Assembly: GCF_029203285.1 (NCBI RefSeq)
Contig: NZ_CP115669.1
Location: 5,208,001 to 5,272,000 of the forward strand
DNA from: Pseudomonas sp. PSE14
Lineage (GTDB): Bacteria; Pseudomonadota; Gammaproteobacteria; Pseudomonadales; Pseudomonadaceae
Reading direction: 5' to 3'
Length of the DNA: 64,000 bases
Of this stretch, positions 30,635 to 39,076 are shown piece by piece (positions within the stretch are counted from its first letter, which is position 1; each line of letters begins with the position of its first letter). The notes beneath the pieces were generated by a model, which saw only the letters and a program-made list of their open reading frames with translations, had not been told where the DNA came from and did not search any database. The position numbers and the translations under genes are program-made.

Positions 30635-30657
30635 GCCTGCCGACAAAGCGGTCAGGC
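30635..30657 (-). promoter_or_regulatory. Leader hairpin of rpsF (possible S6:S18 feedback site)
   Basis: In the rpsF mRNA leader GCCTG-A-CCG pairs with CGG-CAGGC around loop CTTTGT, leaving a bulged A. It lies about 20 nt before the start codon. S6:S18 feedback motifs are known in rpsF leaders and carry a bulged region with CCG; the match is suggestive only. Confidence 0.4.
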
Positions 30658-30728
30658 AAGGAGTGAATGATTTTTACCTTGCCGCTCGGAAGGACGCGCA
30701 AACGCCTGCCCGGACGACAAGGGCCGAC

Positions 30729-30757
30729 ATTCTAGAGAAGGGGGGAAGGCGGCGCAA
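30729..30757 (-). promoter_or_regulatory. Candidate sigma-70 promoter of the rpsF operon
   Basis: The minus strand has TTGCGC (30752-30757), a 17-bp spacer and TAGAAT (30729-30734). The -10 matches 5 of 6 and the -35 matches 3 of 6. It would give a leader of about 108 nt containing the rpsF hairpin. Confidence 0.5.
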
Positions 30758-30802
30758 GGCAATTGACGATTATTTGTACAGCTGCCGCGCCCAAGGGTTC
30801 TT

Positions 30803-30864
30803 AGCTTGCTCGCGAACCGGGCAAGCACGGAACCGCCACTGTTCGCGAGCAAGCTCGCTCCTAC
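30803..30864. repeat. REP doublet (REPIN), left arm truncated, beside the rlmB stop
   Basis: The right arm is a full REP core (30842-30864). The left arm keeps only AGCTTGCTCGCGAA (30803-30816), having lost the GTAGGAGCG end. An outer 6-bp inverted repeat GTTCTT/AAGAAC (30797-30802, 30869-30874) brackets it, ending right at the rlmB stop codon. It may serve as the 3' end of the rnr-rlmB transcript. The rest of the 261-bp gap holds the rpsF promoter and leader. Confidence 0.85.
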
Positions 30865-30874
30865 AAAAAAGAAC

Positions 30875-31627
30875 TTAGGCGCCGGCCTTGAGCTGGCGTT
30901 GGCGGACGATCTCGAACAGGCACACGCCGGTGGCCACCGAGACGTTTAGGCTGCTGACGCTGCCCTGCATCGGCAGTTTGGCCAGGTAGTCGCAGTGCTC
31001 GCGGGTCAGGCGGCGCATGCCCTTGCCCTCGGCGCCCATCACAAGCACGGTCGGCCCGGTGAGGTCGAGTTCATAGAGCATCTGGGTCGCCTCGCCCGCC
31101 GTGCCGACAATCCACAGGCCGCGCTGCTGGAGCTTCTCCAGGGTCCGCGCGAGGTTGGTCACCGCTACCAGCGGGATCACCTCGGCGGCGCCGCAGGCAA
31201 CCTTGCGCACGGTGGCATTGAGGGTGGCGGACTTGTCCTTCGGCACGATGACCGCCAACGCGCCCGCCGCATCGGCGGTGCGCAGGCACGCGCCGAGGTT
31301 GTGCGGGTCGGTCACGCCGTCCAGCGCGAGCAGCAGAGCCGGACCTGGCGTGCGCTCGAGCAACTCCTCGAGCATGTTCTCGCCCCACACCTGGCTCGGG
31401 CTGACCTCGGCGACCACGCCCTGGTGCACACCCTCAGCCCACTCGTCGAGCTCCTTGCGGTCGCGCGTGCCCACCGGCACGCGCACCTGACCGGCCAGCT
31501 CGACCAGCGCCTGGACGCGCGGATCATGCCGGCCTTCGGCCAGCCACAGCTGCTTGACCCGCTTGGGGTGATGACGCAGCAACGCTTCTACGGCATGGAC
31601 CCCGTAGACCTTTTCCCACTGACTCAT
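30875..31627 (-). CDS. rlmB: 23S rRNA (guanosine-2'-O-)-methyltransferase RlmB
   Basis: A 250-aa SPOUT methyltransferase that 2'-O-methylates G2251 of 23S rRNA. An N-terminal substrate-binding domain (YGVHAVEALLRHHPKRVKQL) precedes the trefoil-knot domain with TrmH motifs LDGVTDPHNLGACLRTADAA, VLVMGAEGKGMRRL and SSLNVSVATGVCLFE. Its ATG overlaps the rnr stop (ATGA), giving coupling with RNase R. Typical length. Confidence 0.96.
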   Translation of the reverse strand: MSQWEKVYGVHAVEALLRHHPKRVKQLWLAEGRHDPRVQALVELAGQVRVPVGTRDRKELDEWAEGVHQGVVAEVSPSQVWGENMLEELLERTPGPALLLALDGVTDPHNLGACLRTADAAGALAVIVPKDKSATLNATVRKVACGAAEVIPLVAVTNLARTLEKLQQRGLWIVGTAGEATQMLYELDLTGPTVLVMGAEGKGMRRLTREHCDYLAKLPMQGSVSSLNVSVATGVCLFEIVRQRQLKAGA

Positions 31628-34365
31628 TTCTTCGCCTTACGCTTGCTGGCCGGAGCGCCACCGGACGCACCGCCCTTGGGCGCGGAGGAGCCCTTGCGGT
31701 GCTTGGTCGGCTTGGCGGACCGGGCTTTCTGTTTCGAAGGATTGCGCGGCTTGCCCGCAGCGGGCGCGGACTTGCCCTTGCCGGCAGCCGGCTTCTTGCC
31801 GCCAACCTTGGCTTCTTCGAGCAACGCCTTCTTCACTTCGCGGCTCTTGCGTACGTCGGTATTGCCGAGCAGTTCCTCGGCCTTCGCGAGCATTTCCGGA
31901 GCCACCGACGGCAGCGCCTGGACCACGCCGACCTTGCGCTTGCGCGGCTGGCTCGACGGCACCACGGCCACGTCGGGAGCGAAGAACGGATCGTCCGCCA
32001 CCTGGCGACTAGCCTTGGCCGGCTTCTCTCTGGCTGCAGCGCCCTTGGGAGCCTTGCCCTTCGCCACTTTGCCTTTGGCGACCGGCTCGGCCTTCTCGCC
32101 ACGCTTCTTGCGACCGATGGGCGCGCTCAGCACGTTGTCGGAGAGCTCGAAGTCGATCTTGCGCTCGTCCAGGTCGACACGCGCCACCACCACTTCCACG
32201 GTATCGCCGAGGCGGAAGCTGCGACCGGTGCGCTCGCCGCTCAGGCGATGGTGCACGGCATCGAAGTGGTAGTAGTCGCCCGGCAGCGCGGTAACGTGGA
32301 CCAAGCCCTCGACATAGATGTCGGTCAGCTCGACGAAGATGCCAAAACCGGTCACCGCGGTGATCACACCGGGGAAGGTCTCGCCCACGCGCTCGCGCAT
32401 GAACTCGCACTTCAGCCAGTTGGTGACGTCGCGGGTCGCCTCGTCAGCACGGCGCTCGGTCATCGAGCACTGCTCGCCCAGTTGTGCCAGGCGCGGCTCA
32501 TCGTACGGATAGATGCGCGCCTTGGGCATGCTGGCGGCGCCGACGCGCTGTACGTGCTCCGAAGCCGCCTTGGAGCGGATCAGGCCACGGATGGCGCGGT
32601 GGGTCAGCAGGTCCGGGTAACGACGAATCGGCGAGGTGAAGTGGGTGTAGGCCTCGTAGTTCAGGCCGAAGTGGCCGTTGTTCTCCGGGCTGTACACGGC
32701 CTGGCTCAGGGAACGCAGCATCACGGTCTGGATCAGTTGCAGGTCCGGGCGACCCTGGATGGATTCCAGCAGCTTCTGGTAATCCGCCGGTGTCGGCTCG
32801 CCCTTGCCGCGATACAGGGTCAGGCCCAGTTCGCCGAGGAACTGGCGCAGGTTGTTCAGCTTTTCCTGCGGCGGACCGTCGTGGACGCGGTACAGCGCCG
32901 GGATGGCGTGCTTCTCCAGGAACTTGGCGGTGGCGACGTTGGCCGCCAGCATGCATTCCTCGATCAGCTTGTGTGCATCGTTACGCTGGGTCGGGCGGAT
33001 TTCCGAGATCTTGCGGTCCGCGCCGAAGACGATACGGGTTTCCTGGGTCTCGAAATCGATCGCCCCGCGCACGTGGCGCGCGCCGACCAGCACCTTGTAC
33101 AGGTCATAAAGCGTGTTCAGGTGCGGCACCACCGCCGGGAGCTGCTCCTTCAGGCGCTGGCCTTCGGGGCTGTCCGGGGTTTCCAGGTACTGGCTGACCT
33201 TGGTGTAGGTCAGGCGCGCATGGGAATGGATGACCGCCTCGTAGAACTGGTAGTCGGTCATCTTGCCGGCCTTGGAGAGATTCATCTCGCAGACCATGGC
33301 CAGGCGATCGACCAGCGGATTCAGGGAGCACAGGCCGTTGGAGAGGATCTCCGGCAGCATCGGAATGACGCGCTCGGGGAAGTACACCGAGTTGCCGCGC
33401 TTGGCCGCCTCCTCATCCAGGGCCGAGCCGACCTTCACATAATGAGAGACGTCGGCGATGGCGACGAACAGTTTCCAGCCGCCACCCTTGCGCTTCTCGG
33501 CGTAGACCGCGTCGTCGAAGTCGCGGGCGTCCTCGCCGTCGATGGTGACGAAAGGCAGGGCGCGCAGGTCGACGCGCTTCTCCTTATCCTTCTCCAGCAC
33601 CTCGGGCTTGAGCTTGGCCGCTTCCTTCTCCACGGCTTCGGGCCAGGTGTGAGGAATGTCGTAGCTGCGCAGGGCGACTTCGATCTCCATGCCCGGCGCC
33701 ATGTAGTCGCCGAGCACTTCCACCACCTCGCCCTGGGCCTGGCGATGCACGCTCGGCCAGACATCGATACGCACCTGGACGAACTGGTTGTGCTTGGCCT
33801 TGCCGGCCTTGCCCGGCGGGATCAGCACTTCCTGCTGGATCTTCGGGTTGTCGGCCACCACCGTACCGATGCCACTCTCGTCGAAGTAGCGGCCGACGAT
33901 GGTCTCGTGGGCGCGTTCGACCACTTCCACAATGGCACCTTCGCGGCGGCCACGGCGATCGAAGCCGGACACTCGCGCCAGGGCACGGTCGCCGTCGAAC
34001 ACCAGGCGCATCTGCGTCGGGCTGAGGAACAGGTCGTCGCTGCCGTCATCGGGAATCAGGAAGCCGAAGCCGTCGCGGTGGCCGGAGATGCGGCCGAGGA
34101 TCAGGTCGAGCTTGTCCACCGGCGCGTAGGCACCACGGCGGGTATAGATGAGCTGGCCGTCGCGCTCCATGGCGCGCAGTCGGCGGCGTAGTGCTTCTTC
34201 CGGCTCCTCGCCGGAGAGCCCGAATTCATCGAGCAACTGGGCCCGCGTGGCGGGCGCGCCGCGTTCGGCGAGATGCGCCAGAATGAGTTCGCGGCTGGGA
34301 ATGGGGTTGTCGTATTTTTCCGCCTCGCGGGCGGCCTCGGGATCGAGGTTTTGCCAATCGGCCAT
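31624..34365 (-). CDS. rnr: Ribonuclease R
   Basis: A 913-aa processive 3'-5' exoribonuclease that degrades structured RNA and acts in rRNA/tmRNA quality control. An N-terminal winged helix and cold-shock domains are followed by the RNB catalytic core with the Asp cluster DGEDARDFDDAVY near residue 280, then an S1 domain (GVITAVTGFGIFVELTDIYV, about 655-735). After residue about 745 comes a long Lys/Ala/Pro-rich basic tail, making it about 100 aa longer than the E. coli enzyme. It is co-transcribed with rlmB. Confidence 0.96.
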   Translation of the reverse strand: MADWQNLDPEAAREAEKYDNPIPSRELILAHLAERGAPATRAQLLDEFGLSGEEPEEALRRRLRAMERDGQLIYTRRGAYAPVDKLDLILGRISGHRDGFGFLIPDDGSDDLFLSPTQMRLVFDGDRALARVSGFDRRGRREGAIVEVVERAHETIVGRYFDESGIGTVVADNPKIQQEVLIPPGKAGKAKHNQFVQVRIDVWPSVHRQAQGEVVEVLGDYMAPGMEIEVALRSYDIPHTWPEAVEKEAAKLKPEVLEKDKEKRVDLRALPFVTIDGEDARDFDDAVYAEKRKGGGWKLFVAIADVSHYVKVGSALDEEAAKRGNSVYFPERVIPMLPEILSNGLCSLNPLVDRLAMVCEMNLSKAGKMTDYQFYEAVIHSHARLTYTKVSQYLETPDSPEGQRLKEQLPAVVPHLNTLYDLYKVLVGARHVRGAIDFETQETRIVFGADRKISEIRPTQRNDAHKLIEECMLAANVATAKFLEKHAIPALYRVHDGPPQEKLNNLRQFLGELGLTLYRGKGEPTPADYQKLLESIQGRPDLQLIQTVMLRSLSQAVYSPENNGHFGLNYEAYTHFTSPIRRYPDLLTHRAIRGLIRSKAASEHVQRVGAASMPKARIYPYDEPRLAQLGEQCSMTERRADEATRDVTNWLKCEFMRERVGETFPGVITAVTGFGIFVELTDIYVEGLVHVTALPGDYYHFDAVHHRLSGERTGRSFRLGDTVEVVVARVDLDERKIDFELSDNVLSAPIGRKKRGEKAEPVAKGKVAKGKAPKGAAAREKPAKASRQVADDPFFAPDVAVVPSSQPRKRKVGVVQALPSVAPEMLAKAEELLGNTDVRKSREVKKALLEEAKVGGKKPAAGKGKSAPAAGKPRNPSKQKARSAKPTKHRKGSSAPKGGASGGAPASKRKAKK

Positions 34366-34478
34366 TAAAGTGAGGTCACCTTATCTATATAGGGATGGTT
34401 CGCCATCTGCTTATTGAAGCGCGAAATCCGCTCGTCGGTCAGCTTTGGGCACGAATAATTTTTTTATCGCATCAGGGG

Positions 34479-34507
34479 TTTACAAGCGAAACCTAGCTCC
34501 GTATAGT
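34479..34507 (+). promoter_or_regulatory. Strong sigma-70 promoter of the tRNA-Leu operon
   Basis: TTTACA (34479-34484), an exact 17-bp spacer and TATAGT (34502-34507). A GC-rich discriminator TCGCGCCC follows, typical of stringently controlled stable-RNA promoters. An A/T-rich UP-like tract (AATAATTTTTTTA, 34455-34467) lies just upstream. Transcription should start near 34514, about 57 nt before the first tRNA. Confidence 0.85.
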
Positions 34508-34570
34508 TCGCGCCCACAGCGTCAGACAGACGTTGTAACACGGAAGCGATGAGCGATCATCACATCCAGT

Positions 34571-34657
34571 GCCCAGGTGGCGGAATTGGTAGACGCACTA
34601 GGTTCAGGTCCTAGCGGTGGCAACACCGTGGAAGTTCGAGTCTTCTCCTGGGCACCA
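34571..34657 (+). tRNA. tRNA-Leu (anticodon CAG), copy 1
   Basis: An 87-nt class II tRNA with encoded CCA. The acceptor stem is GCCCAGG/CCTGGGC and the anticodon stem-loop CTAGG-TTCAGGT-CCTAG gives anticodon CAG (reads CUG). A long variable arm GGTGGCAACACC and T-loop TTCGAGT are present. Identical in sequence to copy 2. CUG is the dominant Leu codon in this genome, so duplication makes sense. Confidence 0.97.
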
Positions 34658-34804
34658 CTTATTCAAGGATAGAGCCAGTCAGTGACAGGCTTTATCCCGG
34701 CGGGTTCGGAACCCTGATAACCGAACGATAGACCGCCCGATGCAACCAAGGGTTGCATCACCGCAAGACGATGAGCGATCATCGCACCCCATGCTGAAAA
34801 GCAT

Positions 34805-34891
34805 GCCCAGGTGGCGGAATTGGTAGACGCACTAGGTTCAGGTCCTAGCGGTGGCAACACCGTGGAAGTTCGAGTCTTCTCCTGGGCACCA
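34805..34891 (+). tRNA. tRNA-Leu (anticodon CAG), copy 2
   Basis: An 87-nt tRNA identical to copy 1, including CCA, 147 bp downstream on the same transcript. A small hairpin ATGCT-GAAA-AGCAT (34791-34804) abuts its first base, a possible processing signal. The spacer also contains a GATGCAACC/GGTTGCATC hairpin (34739-34759). An intrinsic terminator follows 14 bp later. Confidence 0.97.
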
Positions 34892-34905
34892 TCTTCAAAC
34901 GAAAA

Positions 34906-34929
34906 AGCCGAGCACTGCTCGGCTTTTTT
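34906..34929 (+). terminator. Rho-independent terminator of the tRNA-Leu operon
   Basis: AGCCGAGC (34906-34913) and GCTCGGCT (34917-34924) form an 8-bp stem with a 3-base loop, followed by a T-run (TTTTTT G TTTT). Beyond it, 34936-35065 holds nothing recognised. Confidence 0.93.
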
Positions 34930-35065
34930 GTTTTCGGCTTTCCGCAATTCAGAAACGCCCCACTCTCTCCAGCCGCATCATCTAACGAATCACGCACCCA
35001 ACCTCAGATCAACCAGCAGCGCGCGCCCCTCAATTCGCCCGCACAAACACATATCCCAGAAACGA

Positions 35066-35091
35066 CAACGGGCCGCATGAGCGGCCCGTTG
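35066..35091 (-). terminator. Hairpin terminator downstream of purA
   Basis: CAACGGGCCGC (35066-35076) and GCGGCCCGTTG (35081-35091) form a perfect 11-bp stem with loop ATGA, 17 bp after the purA stop. The minus-strand tail is TCGTTTCTGG, so the T-run is weak. Confidence 0.7.
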
Positions 35092-35107
35092 CGATACAGC
35101 ACGCGGA

Positions 35108-36469
<1,362 letters not shown>

Positions 36470-37648
36470 TCAGAGCGCGACCACCTGCCAATTGCCATTG
36501 CGAGCCAGCAGTTGCTGGTCGCAGCCCGCTTCGGTAGCCGAAGCCGCATCCTGCCCGGGCAGCGCCTGCACCACGCGCACGCCCTGACGGCGCAGCTGCT
36601 GCACCGCCTGCCACAAGCCAGCCCCATCGGCCGGCGCCCAGACTCCAGTGCGCGGCTCGTCGAGCTGGGCGCGGCCGAGAGTGACCAGGGTCTTGAGGTC
36701 GGTGGAGAAACCGGTCGCCGGACGCGCGCGACCGAAGTCCGCGCCGATGTGGTCGTAACGGCCGCCCTGGGCGATGGACTCGCCAACCCCGGGAACGAAC
36801 GCGGCGAACACCACGCCGGTGTGATAGTGATAGCCGCGCAGTTCGCCGAGGTCGAAGTACAGCGGCAGCTGCGGGAAGCGCGACGCCAGCGAATCGGCGA
36901 TGGCGGCCAGATCGGCCAGCGCGGCCTGCACCGGAGCCGGGGCGCCAGCAAGCACTTCACGCGCCTGGTCCAGCACTTCGCGGCTGCCGCACAGCTCGGC
37001 CAGCGCACGCAGCATGCCGGAGAGCTCGCCCGGCAGACCCTCGGTCAGCGCGGCGACTTCGTCCACGGCCTTGCGCTGCAGGGCGTCGAACAGCAGCTGC
37101 TCGACTTCGCCGGACAGGCCGGCAGCCTGGGCCAGACCACGGTAGATACCGACATGACCGAGGTCCATGTGCACATCCGGCACCTGGGCCATTTCCAGCA
37201 TGTCGAGCATCAGGCTGATGACTTCGACGTCACCGGCGGAACCGGTGTCGCCATAGAGTTCGGCACCCAGCTGGATCGGGCTGCGCGAGGTCGCCAGCGC
37301 ACGCGGGCGGGCATGCAGCACGCTGCCGGCGTAGCACAGGCGGTTCGGGCCTTCACGACGCAGGCTATGGGCGTCCATGCGGGCGACCTGCGGGGTGATG
37401 TCCGCGCGGAAGCCCATCAGGCGGCCGGACGCCGGGTCGGTGACCTTGAAGGTACGCAGGTCCAGATCCTGGCCGGCACCGGTCAGCAGGGATTCCAGGT
37501 ATTCGATATGCGGGGTGACGACGAACTCGTAACCCCAGCGCTGGAACAGATCCAGCACCTGACGGCGGGCTGCTTCAACGCGCGCCGCCTCCGGTGGCAG
37601 CACTTCTTCGATCCCATCTGGCAGCAGCCAGCGGTCTACCGTTGCCAT
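36470..37648 (-). CDS. hisZ: ATP phosphoribosyltransferase regulatory subunit HisZ
   Basis: A 392-aa HisRS-paralogous subunit that activates the short form of HisG in histidine synthesis. The class II synthetase fold is recognisable ([37 protein letters not shown]) and [17 protein letters not shown] is typical of HisZ rather than HisRS. There is no anticodon-binding domain. Its presence implies a short hisG elsewhere in the genome. It lies between DUF2065 and purA on the same strand. Confidence 0.95.
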   Translation of the reverse strand: MATVDRWLLPDGIEEVLPPEAARVEAARRQVLDLFQRWGYEFVVTPHIEYLESLLTGAGQDLDLRTFKVTDPASGRLMGFRADITPQVARMDAHSLRREGPNRLCYAGSVLHARPRALATSRSPIQLGAELYGDTGSAGDVEVISLMLDMLEMAQVPDVHMDLGHVGIYRGLAQAAGLSGEVEQLLFDALQRKAVDEVAALTEGLPGELSGMLRALAELCGSREVLDQAREVLAGAPAPVQAALADLAAIADSLASRFPQLPLYFDLGELRGYHYHTGVVFAAFVPGVGESIAQGGRYDHIGADFGRARPATGFSTDLKTLVTLGRAQLDEPRTGVWAPADGAGLWQAVQQLRRQGVRVVQALPGQDAASATEAGCDQQLLARNGNWQVVAL

Positions 37649-37679
37649 GTCGCCTCTCCCCTTTCAGCCGGGCGGCACT

Positions 37680-37865
37680 TCAATGAATGCAGTAAAGAAG
37701 GACGGTGCCGAGCAGCATGCTGCCCAGCCCGATGAGTCTCAGACTGCGGTCGCCCAAACGACCGAGCCCGCTCACGGCGTCGCGCCAACCACGCGGATAC
37801 AGGAACGGAAGGATGCCTTCCAGCACCAGCAACAGACAGAACGCTTTGCCGAATTCCTGCCACAT
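37680..37865 (-). CDS. DUF2065 family small membrane protein (YjeT-like)
   Basis: A 61-aa protein with two hydrophobic segments (FCLLLVLEGILPFLY; LIGLGSMLLGTVLLYCIH). It belongs to the DUF2065/YjeT family, which sits between hflC and purA in many gamma-proteobacteria including E. coli. The start MWQEFGKAFCLLL at 37865 is the conserved one; the frame extends to 37931 without support. Function unknown. Confidence 0.88.
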   Translation of the reverse strand: MWQEFGKAFCLLLVLEGILPFLYPRGWRDAVSGLGRLGDRSLRLIGLGSMLLGTVLLYCIH

Positions 37866-37893
37866 GGCTCTCGTACATGAATCTAGCGGACGC

Positions 37894-37916
37894 AAAAAAG
37901 CCGGGATTTCCCGGCT
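37894..37916 (-). terminator. Rho-independent terminator of the nnrD-hflC superoperon
   Basis: AGCCGGG (37899-37905) and CCCGGCT (37910-37916) with loop ATTT, followed on the minus strand by six T residues. It lies about 290 bp past the hflC stop, beyond the structured element, and just before the DUF2065 gene. Confidence 0.9.
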
Positions 37917-37935
37917 GACCCATGATAACACGATT

Positions 37936-37965
37936 TCTCCGGCGGGCGCTGCCGCCCGCCGGAGA
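37936..37965. other. 13-bp GC-rich hairpin between element and terminator
   Basis: TCTCCGGCGGGCG (37936-37948) pairs perfectly with 37953-37965 around loop CTGC. On the minus strand AAATCG follows, so it is not an intrinsic terminator. It may protect the 3' end of the hflKC mRNA. Confidence 0.6.
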
Positions 37966-37970
37966 GTTAC

Positions 37971-38208
37971 AAGGGTCCGTTGATGTTTCGGCGTGAATCG
38001 CGTTGCCGCGACAAATCACGCCAGGCTAGACGCGGGGCGACGGCAATGGCCGGCCCTTGCCTAGTCCCGCAACGACGCATGGTGTGATTTGACGCGCAAC
38101 CCAAAGGGACGAACCCCGTGTTGCGCGGCGCCCGAGGCTCGATTGAGCATCCGGACAACTCGCAACACGGGGCTCGGCGCGATCACGACGAAGCGTCGAC
38201 GGACCCTT
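37971..38208. repeat. 238-bp self-complementary element with 31-bp terminal inverted repeats at the hflC stop
   Basis: Left end AAGGGTCCGTTGATGTTTCG and onward (37971-38002) matches the reverse complement of 38178-38208 at 27 of 31 positions plus one bulge. Inside are further pairings: 38002-38022 with 38081-38100, a perfect 12-bp CCCCGTGTTGCG/CGCAACACGGGG (38114-38125, 38161-38172), and a competing local hairpin GGCGTGA/TCACGCC (37990-38022). No ORF is seen. The right end supplies the last two bases of the hflC TAA stop. Three of the four arm differences are G-U pairs if the plus strand is transcribed. It is either a MITE-like insertion or a structured RNA; no known family was recognised. 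Confidence 0.7.
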
Positions 38209-39076
38209 ACGGTTTAGCTTTTTCGAGGTAGCGGAAGAAGTCGTTGCTCGGATCGAGCACCAGCACGTCCTTCTTGTCCGCGAAGCTCTCGCGGTAAGCC
38301 TTGAGGCTGCGAGTGAAGGCGTAGAACTCCGGATCGGCGGTGTAGGCCTTGGCATAGATCGCCGCCGCCTTGGCATCGCCATCACCACGGGTTTCTTCCG
38401 ATTCGCGATAGGCTTCGGCCAGCAGCACGCGGCGCTGACGATCGGCATCCGCGCGGATACCTTCGGCCAATTCGCGACCCTTGGCGCGGTGCTCGCGGGC
38501 TTCCCGCTCACGCTCGGTGCTCATGCGCTCGAACACGCTGCGGTTCACTTCCTTCGGCAGGTCGATGGCCTTGACGCGAACGTCGATGACCTCGATGCCC
38601 AGCTCCTTCTGCGCCATGCGGTTCAGCGAAGCGGTGATGTCACCCATCAGCGCGTCACGCTCACCGGAAACCACCTCGTGCAGGGTGCGCTTGCCGAACT
38701 GGTCACGCAGACCTGCCTCCAGACGACGAGACAGACGCTCGTCGGCGATCTGCTTCATGCCGGAAGTCGCGGTGTAGAAGCGCTCGGCATCGGAGACGCG
38801 CCACTTGGCGTAGGCGTCGACCATCACCGCCTTCTTCTCCAGCGTCAGGAAGCGCTGGGTCGGCGAATCCAGGGTCAGCAGGCGGCCGTCGAACTTGCGC
38901 ACCTGGTTGACGTACGGAATCTTGAAGTGCAGACCCGGCTTCACATCAGCATCGACCACGCGACCGAAGCGCAGCAGCACGGCGCGCTCGGTCTGCTGGA
39001 CGACGTAGACGGTGCTCCACAGCGCAACCGCGGCAACGACGGCAGCGATCAGGGCAATCAGAGACTTGTTACTCAT
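38207..39076 (-). CDS. hflC: HflC, modulator of FtsH protease
   Basis: A 289-aa protein with one N-terminal membrane anchor (SLIALIAAVVAAVALWSTVY) followed by a periplasmic SPFH/band-7 domain (YVVQQTERAVLLRFGRVVD) and a long helical segment. With HflK it forms a large ring around the membrane protease FtsH and limits its activity. Its ATG shares bases with the hflK stop (TGATG). The C-terminus (FFRYLEKAKP) ends exactly where the 238-bp element begins. Confidence 0.96.
   Translation of the reverse strand: MSNKSLIALIAAVVAAVALWSTVYVVQQTERAVLLRFGRVVDADVKPGLHFKIPYVNQVRKFDGRLLTLDSPTQRFLTLEKKAVMVDAYAKWRVSDAERFYTATSGMKQIADERLSRRLEAGLRDQFGKRTLHEVVSGERDALMGDITASLNRMAQKELGIEVIDVRVKAIDLPKEVNRSVFERMSTEREREAREHRAKGRELAEGIRADADRQRRVLLAEAYRESEETRGDGDAKAAAIYAKAYTADPEFYAFTRSLKAYRESFADKKDVLVLDPSNDFFRYLEKAKP

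Noticed and set aside
37971-38208. Integron attC site, HEARO/omega RNA or retron msr-msd for the hflC element
   Set aside because: No attC R/L box pattern or GTT core, no IscB/IsrB or reverse transcriptase gene nearby, and it is longer than attC sites. These remain untested but unsupported.
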